Of a stretch of 64,000 nucleotides of DNA, positions 21,791-33,366 are shown in pieces. A model generated the notes under the pieces. It was not told where the DNA came from. It saw only the letters and a list, made by a program, of their open reading frames with translations, and did no database searches. The DNA is from Tretioscincus oriximinensis (lineage: Eukaryota > Chordata > Lepidosauria > Squamata > Gymnophthalmidae): contig JAJVDF010000027.1 of NCBI GenBank assembly GCA_022410635.1, forward strand, positions 2,176,382-2,240,381. Direction: 5' to 3'. A program made the translations under genes and the position numbers. The stretch's first letter is position 1. Each line of letters begins with the position of its first letter.

Positions 21791-23841
21791 AAAATCACTT
21801 GAAATGGCTCAATGCACACTAGAATCTACCCTTGCTCTGTTCCCTACTTTGAAGTTTAAGGAATATACTGTGGACTGTAAATACAAGACGATTCCTAATA
21901 TAAATGAACTAAAATATCCTTTGAAAGTTGGTGGGACAACCTTTTCTTGTTTCCCAAAGTAGTTCAAACTAAAGTTATAATGTGGAAAAGAGGTCAGCAG
22001 TTTTGAATTTTTAATGCATAGAAGATGGAACCTCAGCAGAGGCATTAATGCCATATTCAAACATGGGGATAGTTCAGGAATTCAGTGACTGTTCTGTTAT
22101 AGATTAATTTAGGAATCTGTATTTAATAAATGTTTAATTTCTGCTGAGTTCTGTGAAATTGGATTCTGTTTGTGGAAACCTCCATGATTGCTGTTTCATG
22201 TAGATACATGGAGGTGTGTCCTTGCAGGTTGCATAAACTTTGAGTCTGTTCTACATGTTGTGAGATGATGAATCAGCTGTATCTATACCAATGATGCTAT
22301 TCTAGATCAGTCTAGAGCAATCCATACTGCAGTGGCACAGAATGGTTACCAGAATGTTACCAGCAGCAAGAGAAACTGAAGATTCAAACCCTTTCCACAA
22401 TTACTCCCATTGTTCTATGATTGGTGACCTGTCATGGGTCAAAGGTTACATCTCATTCATTCAGATGGACTGTCCAATCCAGCCCTGACCAATGCCTCCA
22501 AATTTTCTGAACCCCAAAGGCTGAATGCTTCTTTTGTGTGTGTTAAGGACGCCAGTTTCTTGTGCCACTTCTTAAAGCACATTCCAAAAGAGTCCCAAGC
22601 CTGTTGTGGACTTCCTTAAAGAAGTTCACAAGAATGGCCTGAAGCACATGTGTGTGCATGTACTGTATGTGTGTGTGCAAGAGAGTGAGAGGGAGGGAAG
22701 GATAGAGAAAGAGAGCACACATATCCAGAGAATGCAAAAGTCAACAGCTACAACTGAGATCGTAGAATTATTTCAAGGATAGATCTATTAAAAAGAAAGG
22801 CAAAAGAGTGAATCTTTTTTTTAATTTTATTTCCATGTGCATTATCTCAATGTGCCTAGGAATTAATATTTGACTGTGCTTATTGGAAGAGCAGATGCTG
22901 CTGTTTTCATAATTTTGTCACTGCATGTGGTTTTGTTCACTAAGATGTTGTCTTGTGTGTACATAATTTTGGTGCAACCTATTCAAGAAATCTTGTCTTT
23001 AGGAAAAATTCTCCACAGGATATCAAAGCAAATCTACTCTAAGACAGTTTCACTATGTCAATAGATGTAACACAAGGACTGCCTGTGGATTCACAAACAA
23101 TGAATCTTCTCAAGCCAATAAATAATGGAAAGACTTTTTTCTCTCTCCCTGACAAAGTATTTTGGGGGGATTCTGCTGGCTTCAGGCTACCTCCTCAGCA
23201 CGCATTTTTGTTTACAATGTCAAGTACAAATCTATATTTGGATTTCATTGAGGGGAGACTTATCCTCTAATGTATTTATGTGGCTCACCTTTTAGCCTTT
23301 TAAACATAGAATAGGATATTAACATTAGACTGTATTTATACTACAGTTCCTATGTTCAAATTTAATCCTTCTGAAGTCTCCGTTCACATTTCTCAAGTTC
23401 ATACTCTTAGGAGAAACTGCATGTTTTGTTTTGTTCAATATTTATAAAGTGCTATAATTGTAAAGAGTGCTATATAGAACATAGAAGAAATACAAAGGTA
23501 AATAAAAATATTAAAATCAAGTAGCAAACAAAACAAGTTAAAATTAAGCGTACAGGGTAGAGAAAATTAGACATAATTACACTAGTTCTATGTGTCATAA
23601 GACTTAGAGGAAAGAAATGCTTTAAGTTGAGATTTAAAGCAGGGGAGCGTGGTGGAATGGTGGAGAGGAGTGTGGAGCATATTAAGTTCAGTATTTCCTA
23701 TTTGCAGTAAACTATATTCCCATCTTTGGCACACAGAATAGAGGCTTTTCCATCTCTTTTCTCTTTTACATTTCCTTCCTTTCATGCAGGGTCAGTGGTC
23801 AATTGTCCAGTCAATTTCCTCTCCTTCTATCTCCCCACCAT
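21791..23841. other. Mostly unique DNA
   Basis: Contains an imperfect (GT)n and a GA-rich patch at about 22650-22725. No transposon or exon was recognised; the frames are short and family-less. Confidence 0.4.
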
Positions 23842-23875
23842 AAGAACATAAGAATATAAGAAGAGTCAGCCTCTT
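23842..23875 (-). mobile_element. CR1 tail scrap
   Basis: ATAAGAACATAAGAATATAAG matches the reverse complement of the CR1 8-bp tail repeat; almost no other CR1 sequence follows. Confidence 0.5.
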
Positions 23876-24718
23876 CTTTTCTGTTCATATGTATCTGCTT
23901 TCTCTACCATTTACAAATTATCAGATCTATTGCTTTTGATCATCTTGTCTGTGTAAAATATGCCCTTTTTCTAACTCTCTTTATATGCTGGAATGCTCAA
24001 GAGCATGTCAATAAGAGAGGTATAACTTTTCCCTTAGCATGGGACATTNTTTTAATCTCCTGTTACCCAACAGGGTAATATCCAGGGAGGTGCTAGGGAA
24101 AATGATGTTTCCTTATTTCATATACAGCTGAGGAAGTCACAGGAAGGCATTTGGAAGTAACTCCCTCAATAGGCCCCAAACAGAGCAACCTCAATGTTGT
24201 TTCAGTTCATAAACATAAAAAAGCATTATTTCTGCAACTGCTAGCTACTCAGTTTTAGAGTAGAATATCTGGATTGTAAATTACCTGAAATTCTGCCATA
24301 GAAAAGCTGTATGAAGATGCCTGTGCAGTCAAGCAGGTGTTGTTCTTGATTCAGATTGGCAGAAAGTCAGGGCTCCTTCGGTGGTGGATTAAAAGCAAAA
24401 GAAAAATCAAGAAGAGATAGCAAAAAAACAGATGCAAGGTCAACCACATGGTTGTTCTCAAAGCAAGAAGAAGGTGGAGACAGAGAAAACCACCTCTGTT
24501 TTTACTCTCTCAGCTGTAAATTGCCAAAAGCCCTGAACACCTGTTCTACTTGCACCAGTACCACCAGCACACACTTTTGTTTTGTAGCAGATTACTTTAC
24601 AAATACAGATTGAGTTTGATGATAAAGGGTCTGGATAGTTGGCAAGAGAAGAGACGCTTAAATGTTAAAGTAAAAATGAAACAATGAAGTGACATCACTG
24701 AACTGGATCAGTGTCAAA
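23876..24718. other. Unique DNA, nothing recognised
   Basis: The frame at 24356-24613 (serine-, lysine- and threonine-rich) has no recognisable family. Confidence 0.4.
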
Positions 24719-24748
24719 TGTAGATTGCAAGTAGATTTGCAATCTACA
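24719..24748. repeat. Perfect 12-bp hairpin
   Basis: TGTAGATTGCAA (24719-24730) and TTGCAATCTACA (24737-24748) are exact reverse complements around a 6-nt loop. It lies just before the SINE pair. Confidence 0.7.
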
Positions 24749-24780
24749 TTCCAAATAGGTAAATGAGTATCACTATTAAC

Positions 24781-24915
24781 CTGGTGGTGGATATAGAATA
24801 GATGTGAGCCTTCAGGCAAAAATTAACCTTGTAAGCCACTGTGAAACTCATCGGGTGAGAAGTGTGGGGAATAAAAACCAGATTCTCTTTGCTCTTCGTC
24901 TTCCTCTTCTTCATA
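24781..24915 (+). mobile_element. 3' half of tRNA-derived SINE (family A)
   Basis: GATATAGAATAGATGTGAGC, CCTTCAGGCAAAAATTAACC, TTGTAAGCCACTGTGAAACT, GGGTGAGAAGTGTGGGGAAT match the second half of the family A copy at 53417-53722. The tail is a decayed TTC run (CTTCGTCTTCCTCTTCTTC). The 5' half is absent. Confidence 0.7.
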
Positions 24916-24938
24916 GTGCAAACAACAACAATCACAAG

Positions 24939-25304
24939 AAGAAGAAGAAGAAGAAGAAGAAGAAGAAGAAGAAGAAGAAGAAGAAGAAGAAGAAGAAGAA
25001 GAAGAAGAAGAAGAAGAAGAANNNNNNNNNNNNNNNNNNNNNNNNNNNNNNNNNNNNNNNNNNNNNNNNNNNNNNNNNNNNNNNNNNNNNNNNNNNNNNN
25101 NNNNNNNNNNNNNNNNNNNNNNNNNNNNNNNNNGAAAAGAAGAGGAAAAGAAGAGGAAAAGAAGAAGAAGAGGAAAAGAAGAAGAAGAGGAAAAGAAGAA
25201 GAAGAGGAAAAGAAGAAGAAGAAGAAAAGAAGAAGAAGAAGAAAAGAAGAAGAAGAAGAAAAGAAGAAGAAGAAGAAAAGAAGAAGAAGAAGAAGAAGAA
25301 GAAC
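24939..25304. repeat. Long (GAA)n / purine tract with assembly gap
   Basis: Pure GAA repeats run 24939-25021, then a gap of 112 N (25022-25133), then interrupted GAAAAGAAGAGG-type repeats to 25304. On the minus strand this is the (TTC)n tail of the SINE at 25305-25590, hugely expanded. All open frames across it (poly-Lys, poly-Arg, poly-Leu) are artefacts of the repeat. True length is unknown because of the gap. Confidence 0.9.
25022..25133. other. Assembly gap
   Basis: 112 consecutive N inside the GAA tract, where short reads could not be joined. Confidence 0.98.
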
Positions 25305-25590
25305 TGGGTTCTTATACCCTGCTTTTCTCACCTTTCAATGGGAACTCAAAGCGGCTTCAAGGGTATTTTTTGCCCAAAGGCTGACATTCTATCTTCCCCA
25401 GCAGGCTGTGGTGGTTCCCATGTATCTACTTGCAGTCAGTTGCAATTTCTTGCAATTCATGCATTCGAATAGCTGGGTTGGCTAGAGCTACAGNCTAGTG
25501 GAAGGTGCTCANCCCTCCCCATGTCCAACACAGGCTTTGGAACTCGATCTCCCAGATAAGAGACAGTTTCCTTAGTGACTGAGTCTCAAT
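25305..25590 (-). mobile_element. tRNA-derived SINE (family A), near full length
   Basis: Reverse-strand copy: end CCCAGTTC and CGGGGT-like text at 25305-25325, CAAAGCGGCTTCAAGG, middle GTTGCAATTTCTTGCAATTC, and a head with GGAACTCGATCTCCCAG near 25535-25555. It faces the half copy at 24781-24915 tail to tail across the GAA tract. Confidence 0.8.
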
Positions 25591-28500
25591 GCCTGTTTCA
25601 AGTTTTAGTTTATGAAAAGTAAACTTTTTAAAAGAGAAGGGAAAAAAGATTACACTTTTAACTCTCCTGGAAACCATTGTCATATTATGGTTAAAAGGCT
25701 TTACATTTTCAGTGATACTGGCAGTCTCATAGAAAATAATGAAAACTCCTAATGAGTTGTCAGTAATTACNTACCTCAATTCAGTGTTATATTTGCAACT
25801 GATTCAGATGCAAGGAAGAAGGGACTAACAAATTCCACAGCACATTGCAAGATGTCCTAAATTCAGTGACCAAATAGAGATTTCTGTAAGTAGGTTTTTT
25901 TTAATGATTATCCCTATTCCTGTCCCCACCCCAATATGCAGATCCAAGGAAAACATATATTAATATTTTATACAATCACTCTCAAATCAGAGACCATCTC
26001 TAATGTAGACCTTAAGAAATTGTAACNTTCACAAGAAACACCAGCGGTAATTAATTGACTCCATAACTGTTGCCAGTTCATTACTATATGTATACCCATT
26101 AGCTGTAATCTTTTTTCTCTTAATATATCAAACATTAATAATTTGATTAAGTAATCCAGCCAGAGACTAAATGTCCATATGCTCTTATCTTTCGACTCTC
26201 TACTATAGTTATAAGGGCAGCCCATATACATCTTTGCAAGACATATCTTGTTTTCAAATAATTGTTGCATTTGCACTGTTATTTAGAATTACAAATATGC
26301 AATCCCTTNCCATAACTGGTTAGATTAGGATTGGATGGGGAAGGGGGTCCCTTCAAGAGATAGAAGGTTTACACACCAAAAAAGTCAACGTATTGGCTCC
26401 ACAGTTAACAGTGGGACTAGAAAGTCTAGTTTGGGAAGGAGAAAAAATATGGATCTTAATCTGAATTTTATTTCCTTCCCTCCCAAATTAGGCTAAAAGC
26501 TGCAGCCGACTCCATTTCTAGAAATTCTGAATCAAATTAAAAGGCTGCCTCTTTGAATTCTACCACAATGTACAAAACAGTTTTGTAATTCTTAGCTTAT
26601 ATAAAAAAGCATCTGAGTAGATGGGAGATGTGATAGGTGAATGCTTAATTTATACTAAAAAGTACTTGAGAAGATGTAAAGTATGAGAGGTAATTAATGA
26701 GCAACCTTCTGCATTGTCTTGTTGGAACATTTCTTGACAGAATGGACCCAAGAGGGAAAAGATTATCGGCAAGGTACCGACTACTAGCCTATTTCTTAGC
26801 ATGAAGTTGGTTGTGGAGAAAGATTAAGGAGGGACTCTGGGGAAGACCAGTAGAGTCTGATTTCATTTCTCCAGNGCTAGATGTATGCGATTTCTGCATG
26901 TCTGTCAAAAATATTCCCAGCTGGCAAGTTTGGTCAGCAACTTGGACTTCAAGCAAATATTTTTAAGATCAGAAAAAGCACTGGTGAATGTTTGGAAACA
27001 GAGCCAAACATAGCTACAGAAGAATTCAAACAAATAGTTATGCTGGTCTGAATATCAATTCTAATACGGTAGTCTAATAATACTTAGAGATTAATAAGAA
27101 GAAAATTGGTAGCACGAGTTTCCATAGATGCATCTAAAAAGTAGATTTAATCTGTGAAAGCTCATGTTGNCAACTTTTTCCCGTTACTATTAGACCCAAT
27201 GCTAGAAATAGTTACGAAAGAGATCTGATAGAAAGAAATGCAGTCTAGGAAAATGGTTATCTCAAAACAATTTACAAATGGGACTATAAAATAAGGGAAA
27301 TAAATTTGTTTGCCCCAATTTGCAGGGGAAACAAATTTGAGAATCCATCTTAATAATAAGCAAAATAGAAAAAAACACTAANCCAGTTATCTGTCTGGAA
27401 AGAACTGAAGAAAAATACTCACTGAACTATTTGAAAATATTGGAGCTCAACACCAACAAATTCAAAATAAGCCTTGTAGTTTACAGATTTCAAAATTTAA
27501 GTGCATATTTCCATACTAAAGAAGGGAGATACCAGAGAATATGTGAATTACCAATTTCATAATTTCCTAAGGCAAGCACAGCTTTATTTATGATTTCTTA
27601 TATAAACTGTACATACATGAGTAGGCTAGTTTTTGAAAAGGCCAAAGCACATGAGATAAGACAGCTAATGTAATGCAGATAATGAAGAGAGTAAAAGAAA
27701 ATCAGAAGGAAATTTATCATTGCTTCATCATATTCTTGTGTGTTGCATATTACTACCATATTACACAATCTGTCGGATATAGTGACTGGAGTTTTGACCC
27801 ATAATTAAGTTGTGGAATTATTTTCTCTCTCCTTATATTGTTCAAAGATTTCTTAACTTTCTTTGGCATGCGGCTATGTGACAATAGCTATATGGAATTA
27901 CTGTTGTCATTCTCTCCCAGAGGCACTGTGTTTCAGTTTGTAGATCTTAATAATTAGTGATCTTCTCCAGTTAATTCTAGCCACATCTATTATCATAATT
28001 TTATTTTCCCAAAGCACCGTAAAATCAGGCATAATGTGTCTCAATCACCAAGAAGGCCCCTCCATCATGCTTTAGTTATGAAATTGGTGCTTCAAAGTTC
28101 CTACATGGTGGCTTGAAATGTTTCTGCAGTTTCCCAAGTAGTCCGTTCTGCACTGGTTTCCATTTCTTACTCCTTATCTACCTTTGTTTCAATTATTTTC
28201 ATATGTGCTGATCATGCAGTCCTTCTTTCCTTCCAGCTTTTCAACCAATTTCGCATTGTTCCCTTTCTGTACAAATCTTTCATTTTCATTAAAACCTAAG
28301 ATTATGTCTTCTTTGTATATACCTATTAGCATTTTTTCATTGCTCTACTTGATATTATCATTCTCCTCTGTTTTTAACTCTGCTTCACTCGCAGTAAGCT
28401 TCTACCACCAATGTCACACGTTTTCATAATCTTTTCAGCATTTCAATCCAATGAATCTAATGCAGCTTGAGTCTAACCAANGATTCTAGCATTGTACTGA

Positions 28501-28669
28501 ATTACTGGTATATCCAAGATTTTTGCTCCATTAAACTTTGATTTCAAAAATTTATGATCCCGTTAATAATAATGTTAATAGTACTAGGAGTACTAGCAAT
28601 AGTAATATAGTATACAGTTTCCAATATTAAAATCTTAAGGTGGTTTACATATTTTAAAAATTATATGAA
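25591..28669. other. AT-rich, repeat-poor stretch
   Basis: About 3 kb in which I recognise no transposon, exon or RNA gene. The part near 26500-26720 (AATTCTACCACAATGTAC, GGTAATTAATGAGC) has the look of conserved non-coding DNA, but that is an impression. Several single N occur. Confidence 0.4.
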
Positions 28670-28860
28670 AATAGGACCTGACGACTTGACTATTGCTCTG
28701 GTAATATCTAGGTTGGATTGCTGTAATACACTCCATTGGACTATCCTTGAATATTAATCAAAATGTGCAAGTGATAACTAGGTTGCTGACAGGTATTTAT
28801 GAGCAGAAACACATCATGTTGTGTATTCAATGGTTGCCTATTCAGTTGCCAATAGGGTTT
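28670..28860 (+). mobile_element. Old L2-like LINE ORF2 remnant
   Basis: Translation in mixed frames gives ALVISRLDCCNT, then RLLTGIYEQKHIM and CIQWLPIQLP, matching the L2-clade order (LVxSRLDYCN ... RLLT ... HITP ... LHWLP). Degraded and without a recognisable 3' end. Confidence 0.6.
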
Positions 28861-29734
28861 CCAGAAAAAAAAAGCAGGGTAGGCATTCAGCACGTTTAGT
28901 AGTTGTTTTAAAAAGGCAATTTCAGCAGTAGTAGATGACAAAACTAACTGCTGAAATTACATTTTTTTTGCATACCCATTATTAAAGATGTAGCATCTCT
29001 GTCCTGGCTGTTTTATAAAAAAAAACCTAACTGCAGATTTGGGTATAATACAAGATTAAAATAATTTTTAAAAGTATTTTGAACACTTGGACAGAAAAGA
29101 TTAAGGATTCATAACATCATTAACTTCCTGATGAAAAAAGAGAAGACTTAACCGAATGTGTTGAATCAGAGAAATGAGTGGAATGATTTTTACAGATTTC
29201 TAACACTTTCCTAAAGACAACTTGGGATAGTTAATATTTGGATGTATTTCCATTATGTATCAAAAATGTCTTAAGTGGCACCAGTTTTCACTATCTCCAA
29301 TGGAAATCAACTGTCCTGAAAGCCTAAGGTCTCAACTCTTCTTACTCAATTGGAAGAATTCAGGAAGCAGTACGGAACAGAAGGACCTGTAATGATATGA
29401 TCTAAGATATCTTTACTATATGTAATAGAAATAAAGTCTTTTTCTAATTAGCCACTAGGAATGGATGCTACTTGTTAAAACAGCATAAATTGAAATGACT
29501 CAGGAATTATAAATAACTAGTGGAGTGATGCCAAACAATGGCATTGAGTAGAGCTTGATAAACCACTGTGGACATGAATGTTAAGAAGGCAGGTTATAAA
29601 TATGAAGTATAAATAAATGACTTTCATATTCCTGTAAGATATAATTGTTTTAATGATTAAAGGATGGCATTTTGAAATTAAGGTGAAAATACTTGCTGAA
29701 ATATGCAAACCCCAGACTTGCTAAAGCAGAAAGT
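28861..29734. other. Unique DNA with a short retroposon scrap
   Basis: Near 29555-29620 the text AAACCACTGTGGACATGAAT, GGCAGGTTATAAATATGAAG and AAATAAAT resembles a decayed LINE or SINE tail on the plus strand. Nothing else was recognised. Confidence 0.4.
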
Positions 29735-29838
29735 TTTAATCATTCTGTTTTACATGTTTTTGTAATTATTTTTATTGTGACCCAGCCTGAGACTCTCAGG
29801 TACAGGGCATATATAAATATAAATGGATAAATAAAGTG
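29735..29838 (+). mobile_element. L2-like LINE 3' tail
   Basis: TTTTTATTGTGACCCAGCCT, GAGACTCTCAGGTACAGGGC, ATATATAAATATAAATGG and an AAAT tail. Confidence 0.7.
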
Positions 29839-32037
29839 GAAGTGTTTGCTTCCATTATAGATCAAAGACTGTTGATCATTGCTGTCATGTTAATTCAGTT
29901 CAAATGTTGGATATCACGTACAGTAATTCTTCCAGTGCCCTTAGGCAGTTTGTTGCCACTGATAGTTGATGTTCTTGGAAGAGGACTGAAAACAGAATAT
30001 TTTGTGGTCTTAGAACTTTTATCACAGTTTCTCCATTGTGGAGCAGCTTGAAATGACAGATTAGATATGGCCAAATGTGTTTTGCGCCAAAATTTCAAAT
30101 TATTTTAAACATAAATGTATAAATCTAAGCACAATTTATCTACAGTGAGATGAGAAGATCAAATTATGAGTCATTTTGAAACAAGTAACCTGTCCAAATT
30201 TAGCTTCAGAGCTGTCCTGTATGAACTCCAAAGACCAGGAATAAAGATTTTTGGTCTCTGTGTCACTGGGTAGGGGTGGAGACTTCTACAGTTCAAGAAA
30301 TTATTTAAATTTATTATTATTAAGTACAGACTGCTTGGTGTGAAGTAGGTGGATGTACAAATTCAGATTTGTAGTGAAAAGGGACAAAATTGCAGAAGAC
30401 AAACGATTTGCATTTGCATGATATTTTTGAAAGCTAAACAGTAGTTACGAGGCAAGGTCACCTGGGCAATCTAGAAATAACACTGGATAGCTGAATCCTA
30501 CTCAGTTTTATTCTGTATGGGGGGGGGGGGGAATCACTTTTCCGTACTCATTAAAACTGTAAAATGCGCGTCTCTGTGTGTGTGTGTGTGTGTGTGTGTG
30601 CGGGTCTGTGTGTATGTGCCTCTGTCTGTCTATGTGTGGTAACATTATTTTGTGTTCTTCTGGTTTGTTTTACAGGTTCAGGAATCACCTATAAAGTGGT
30701 TCGACACAATACTGTGTCGAATAGTGTGCACGGAATTAACACTCTTTAACTTTCTCATCTGTTAAATCATTTTAATAGTAAAAGCTTTATAGGGCAGGAA
30801 TCAAGTACCATTACAAATGTCTTATCTGTCCACTAGTATTGATCAAAACAAATAAAACATTATGTTGAAATGAATAGCAAGATACAAAGAAAAAAACATG
30901 GAGAGAAATATATCGATGGATAGAATTCCCCAAGCAGCAGGTAGTGAGAAGAGGAGGAAGGGTTAGCTAGGCCCCCTGGCAAGTGATCTGTTCTGAGGTC
31001 TTTGTTGTGGGTCTTGAAAGCATTCTATATTCACATTAGTTTTCTAGGCCTGGAGTATCCAGCTGAGGTATTACTTCCTTGCTGCCCAAGTCAGGCTTTT
31101 TTTGTGATCTACAAACTCTCTACAGGAATATTATATATCCACTGCTGAAAGACTCTGCATCTTAAGTATTTCTTCTATAGCTACCACTAAATATTCTGCC
31201 AGAAGAGATTTAGTACATTGTCTCTATAAATGCTTTCAAGTTCATGCTAAAAGCAATATTGTTTAATTCATTTTTGACCCAACTGTGGCTTTATCTTAGG
31301 TTATCACTTGTTAAGTTCTGCAAAATGTTTTAAACATGAAGGGAACTGCTGTGTATATACATTCCATGTATTGTATTTTGCTTGCATAGCTTTGACAATA
31401 GCAATTCATAATAATCAAAGCTGTTTTACCTTTTTTGCTTACAAATTATATATTAGTCAAGTCCCATGCCCACGGGGTGCAGTTGACTTTAAAAAAGAAA
31501 CAAATAATGCCATAATTAGAATCAAAGTACTTAGCTCTGTTCCTTAGGATATCCCTGACAATTTATATTTATTTATGTTTATCATATCTCTTCTTGTAGT
31601 TGAAGATACATGACAATATTTTAACTGATGAGCATAAAGGGTTTGAAAGAAGGCAGATGTCCTGAATGAGAGCTTTATGCTTTTTTTATTTCAATTCTGT
31701 GGTTCTGCCTTCTAGCAGCTAACTGCCAATCCTTTTTCCATCAGATTCCTTGTTTATTCAATTGNAGGATCAGTTCTGTCTGTGACATCCCTTTCATTAA
31801 AATGGCAATGGATGATCCTAATGAAGACTAGAACTACAATGTAGAAGAGATTANTAGATTAGTAAAAGTTCTGTCAGAAATGATGTCCTAATTGATTATA
31901 TATCATTAAAAAATATGAATATAGAACCACATTGAATACATTGTATAATGCACAAACTGATGATTTGATACAATTTCAGTGAGCATGAAATATTATTTTA
32001 TTAAGTAAAGGGTCATTTTCTCTATGCCATTTTCTTA
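29839..32037. other. Mostly unique DNA with a (TG)n microsatellite
   Basis: Includes a G-run at about 30520-30532, (TG)n at 30575-30600 and a small perfect hairpin TTCGACACA/TGTGTCGAA (30700-30708 and 30713-30721). No gene was recognised. Confidence 0.45.
30575..30600. repeat. (TG)n microsatellite
   Basis: About 13 TG units followed by less regular TG-rich text. Confidence 0.9.
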
Positions 32038-32045
32038 TGTAAACC

Positions 32046-32214
32046 TAGGCTGACCAGATTACTCCTTTTGGGGACTCCTTTTCTGAGGAAAAAAAATAAA
32101 CAAAAACATTTTCGAAAAAAATGCTTTTTTGAAAAATATTTCCTCAGAAAAAACTGGGAGGCACCCAAAAACCAGGTTTTCAACCCCTCAAAAAAGGGTC
32201 ATCTGGTCAGCCTA
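32046..32214. mobile_element. hAT-like foldback MITE, copy 1
   Basis: Starts TAGGCTGACCAGAT and ends ATCTGGTCAGCCTA, near-perfect terminal inverted repeats. Flanked by TGTAAACC (32038-32045) and TGTAAAGC (32215-32222), an 8-bp target duplication with one mismatch. The 169-bp body is largely palindromic (TTTTCTGAGGAAAAA against TTTCCTCAGAAAAAAC). No transposase. An 8-bp duplication is the hAT hallmark. Confidence 0.85.
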
Positions 32215-32222
32215 TGTAAAGC

Positions 32223-33149
32223 ACCCATACTAAATGACATATTACATAAAATCTGCCAATTAGTGGAATGGTGCAAACTAAAATTAACAAAAAAACAGAA
32301 TGAAGGGNNTTTTTTTAAAAAAAGAGAATAAGCTTTTCTCACTTCATCAAAATCTAAGAGAAACCTATTCCCTATGTCCTTGTGGGGCATAGATGGAGCT
32401 TCTATCAAATTGGATTATCCAAAATGACTGCCTAATTCAGTACAGCAGTGAAATTTTGAATGATCTGTTAGAATCATCAGTAAACTGGTCAGGGAAAGAG
32501 GCTTGCAAAACAGAGAATGAGGGATCCACTCTGGTGGCACAGTAGATTGGCTGTCAAGGTGGGTCCCCTAGGTGCTCTGAGGCCAGGGAGTTTAGTTCCT
32601 GGACATTGTGAAGTTCTTACAGAAGACTCTGAAGCCCATGCCAGGTGATTCAGAACAGGTTTTCCAAATGCCAACGGTATTATTCCAGATGAACTGTTCC
32701 ATGTTGGGACCATTCCAGTAGGAAACATGGCCTATGTTAAATCTGAACATATACAGGTACAAATTGACTGTTTCTGAACCAGTGTCTGGCATAATACTAG
32801 CTCAAGGAAGCATTGGAAGGATGGAATTTTTCCCACCCAACATGTTCCATGGTAGTAAAAAGTGCCTCTTTCTTTTTGCCCTATAGCATACACTTCCCCT
32901 TTTTCTTCTTGCAGAAGTTCTCAAAGTTTCCCACAGCATATCTGTGCTGTCTCCACCCAGGATACAAATGGAGAATGCTTCAGAAAGACATGACATGAGA
33001 GCAGGATGAGAGCAGGGGTGCAGCTACAATAGAGCAAGCCNGGGGGGGGGGGGTGCCCCAAGCCCCCAGGGTTAGGACGAACAATTTGTGAAAGTTATAT
33101 TACCATAAAGTGGTAGAGGGCTCCCACTTTGTTTATTGGACCCAGGGAG
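32223..33149. other. Unique DNA, nothing recognised
   Basis: A G-run with an N occurs at 33041-33052. The frames in 32489-32998 have no recognisable family. Confidence 0.4.
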
Positions 33150-33157
33150 CCCAAGAG

Positions 33158-33358
33158 TAGGCTGACCAGATGACCCCATTTTTNGGGGGTTGAAAATCCA
33201 TTTGGAGATGTCTCCTGTTTTTTCTGAGGAAAAAACAAAACAAAAATATTTTGAAAAAAAAATCTTCTTTTGAAAACATTTTCCTCAGAAAAAACGGGGA
33301 GGCACCCTAAAACTGGGTTTTAAACCCCCCCCCCAAAAGGGGTCATCTGGTCAGCCTA
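33158..33358. mobile_element. hAT-like foldback MITE, copy 2
   Basis: Same family as the copy at 32046-32214. Termini TAGGCTGACCAGATGACCCC and its near-exact inverse at the right end. Flanked by a perfect 8-bp target duplication CCCAAGAG (33150-33157 and 33359-33366). The 201-bp body is palindromic, with TTTTTTCTGAGGAAAAAAC and TTTTCCTCAGAAAAAACG in the arms. It defines the element ends exactly. Confidence 0.92.
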
Positions 33359-33366
33359 CCCAAGAG

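Noticed and set aside
24744..25485. Long open frames giving poly-Lys, poly-Arg and poly-Leu proteins
   Set aside because: They are translations of the (GAA)n/(TTC)n tract and run through a block of N; not genes.
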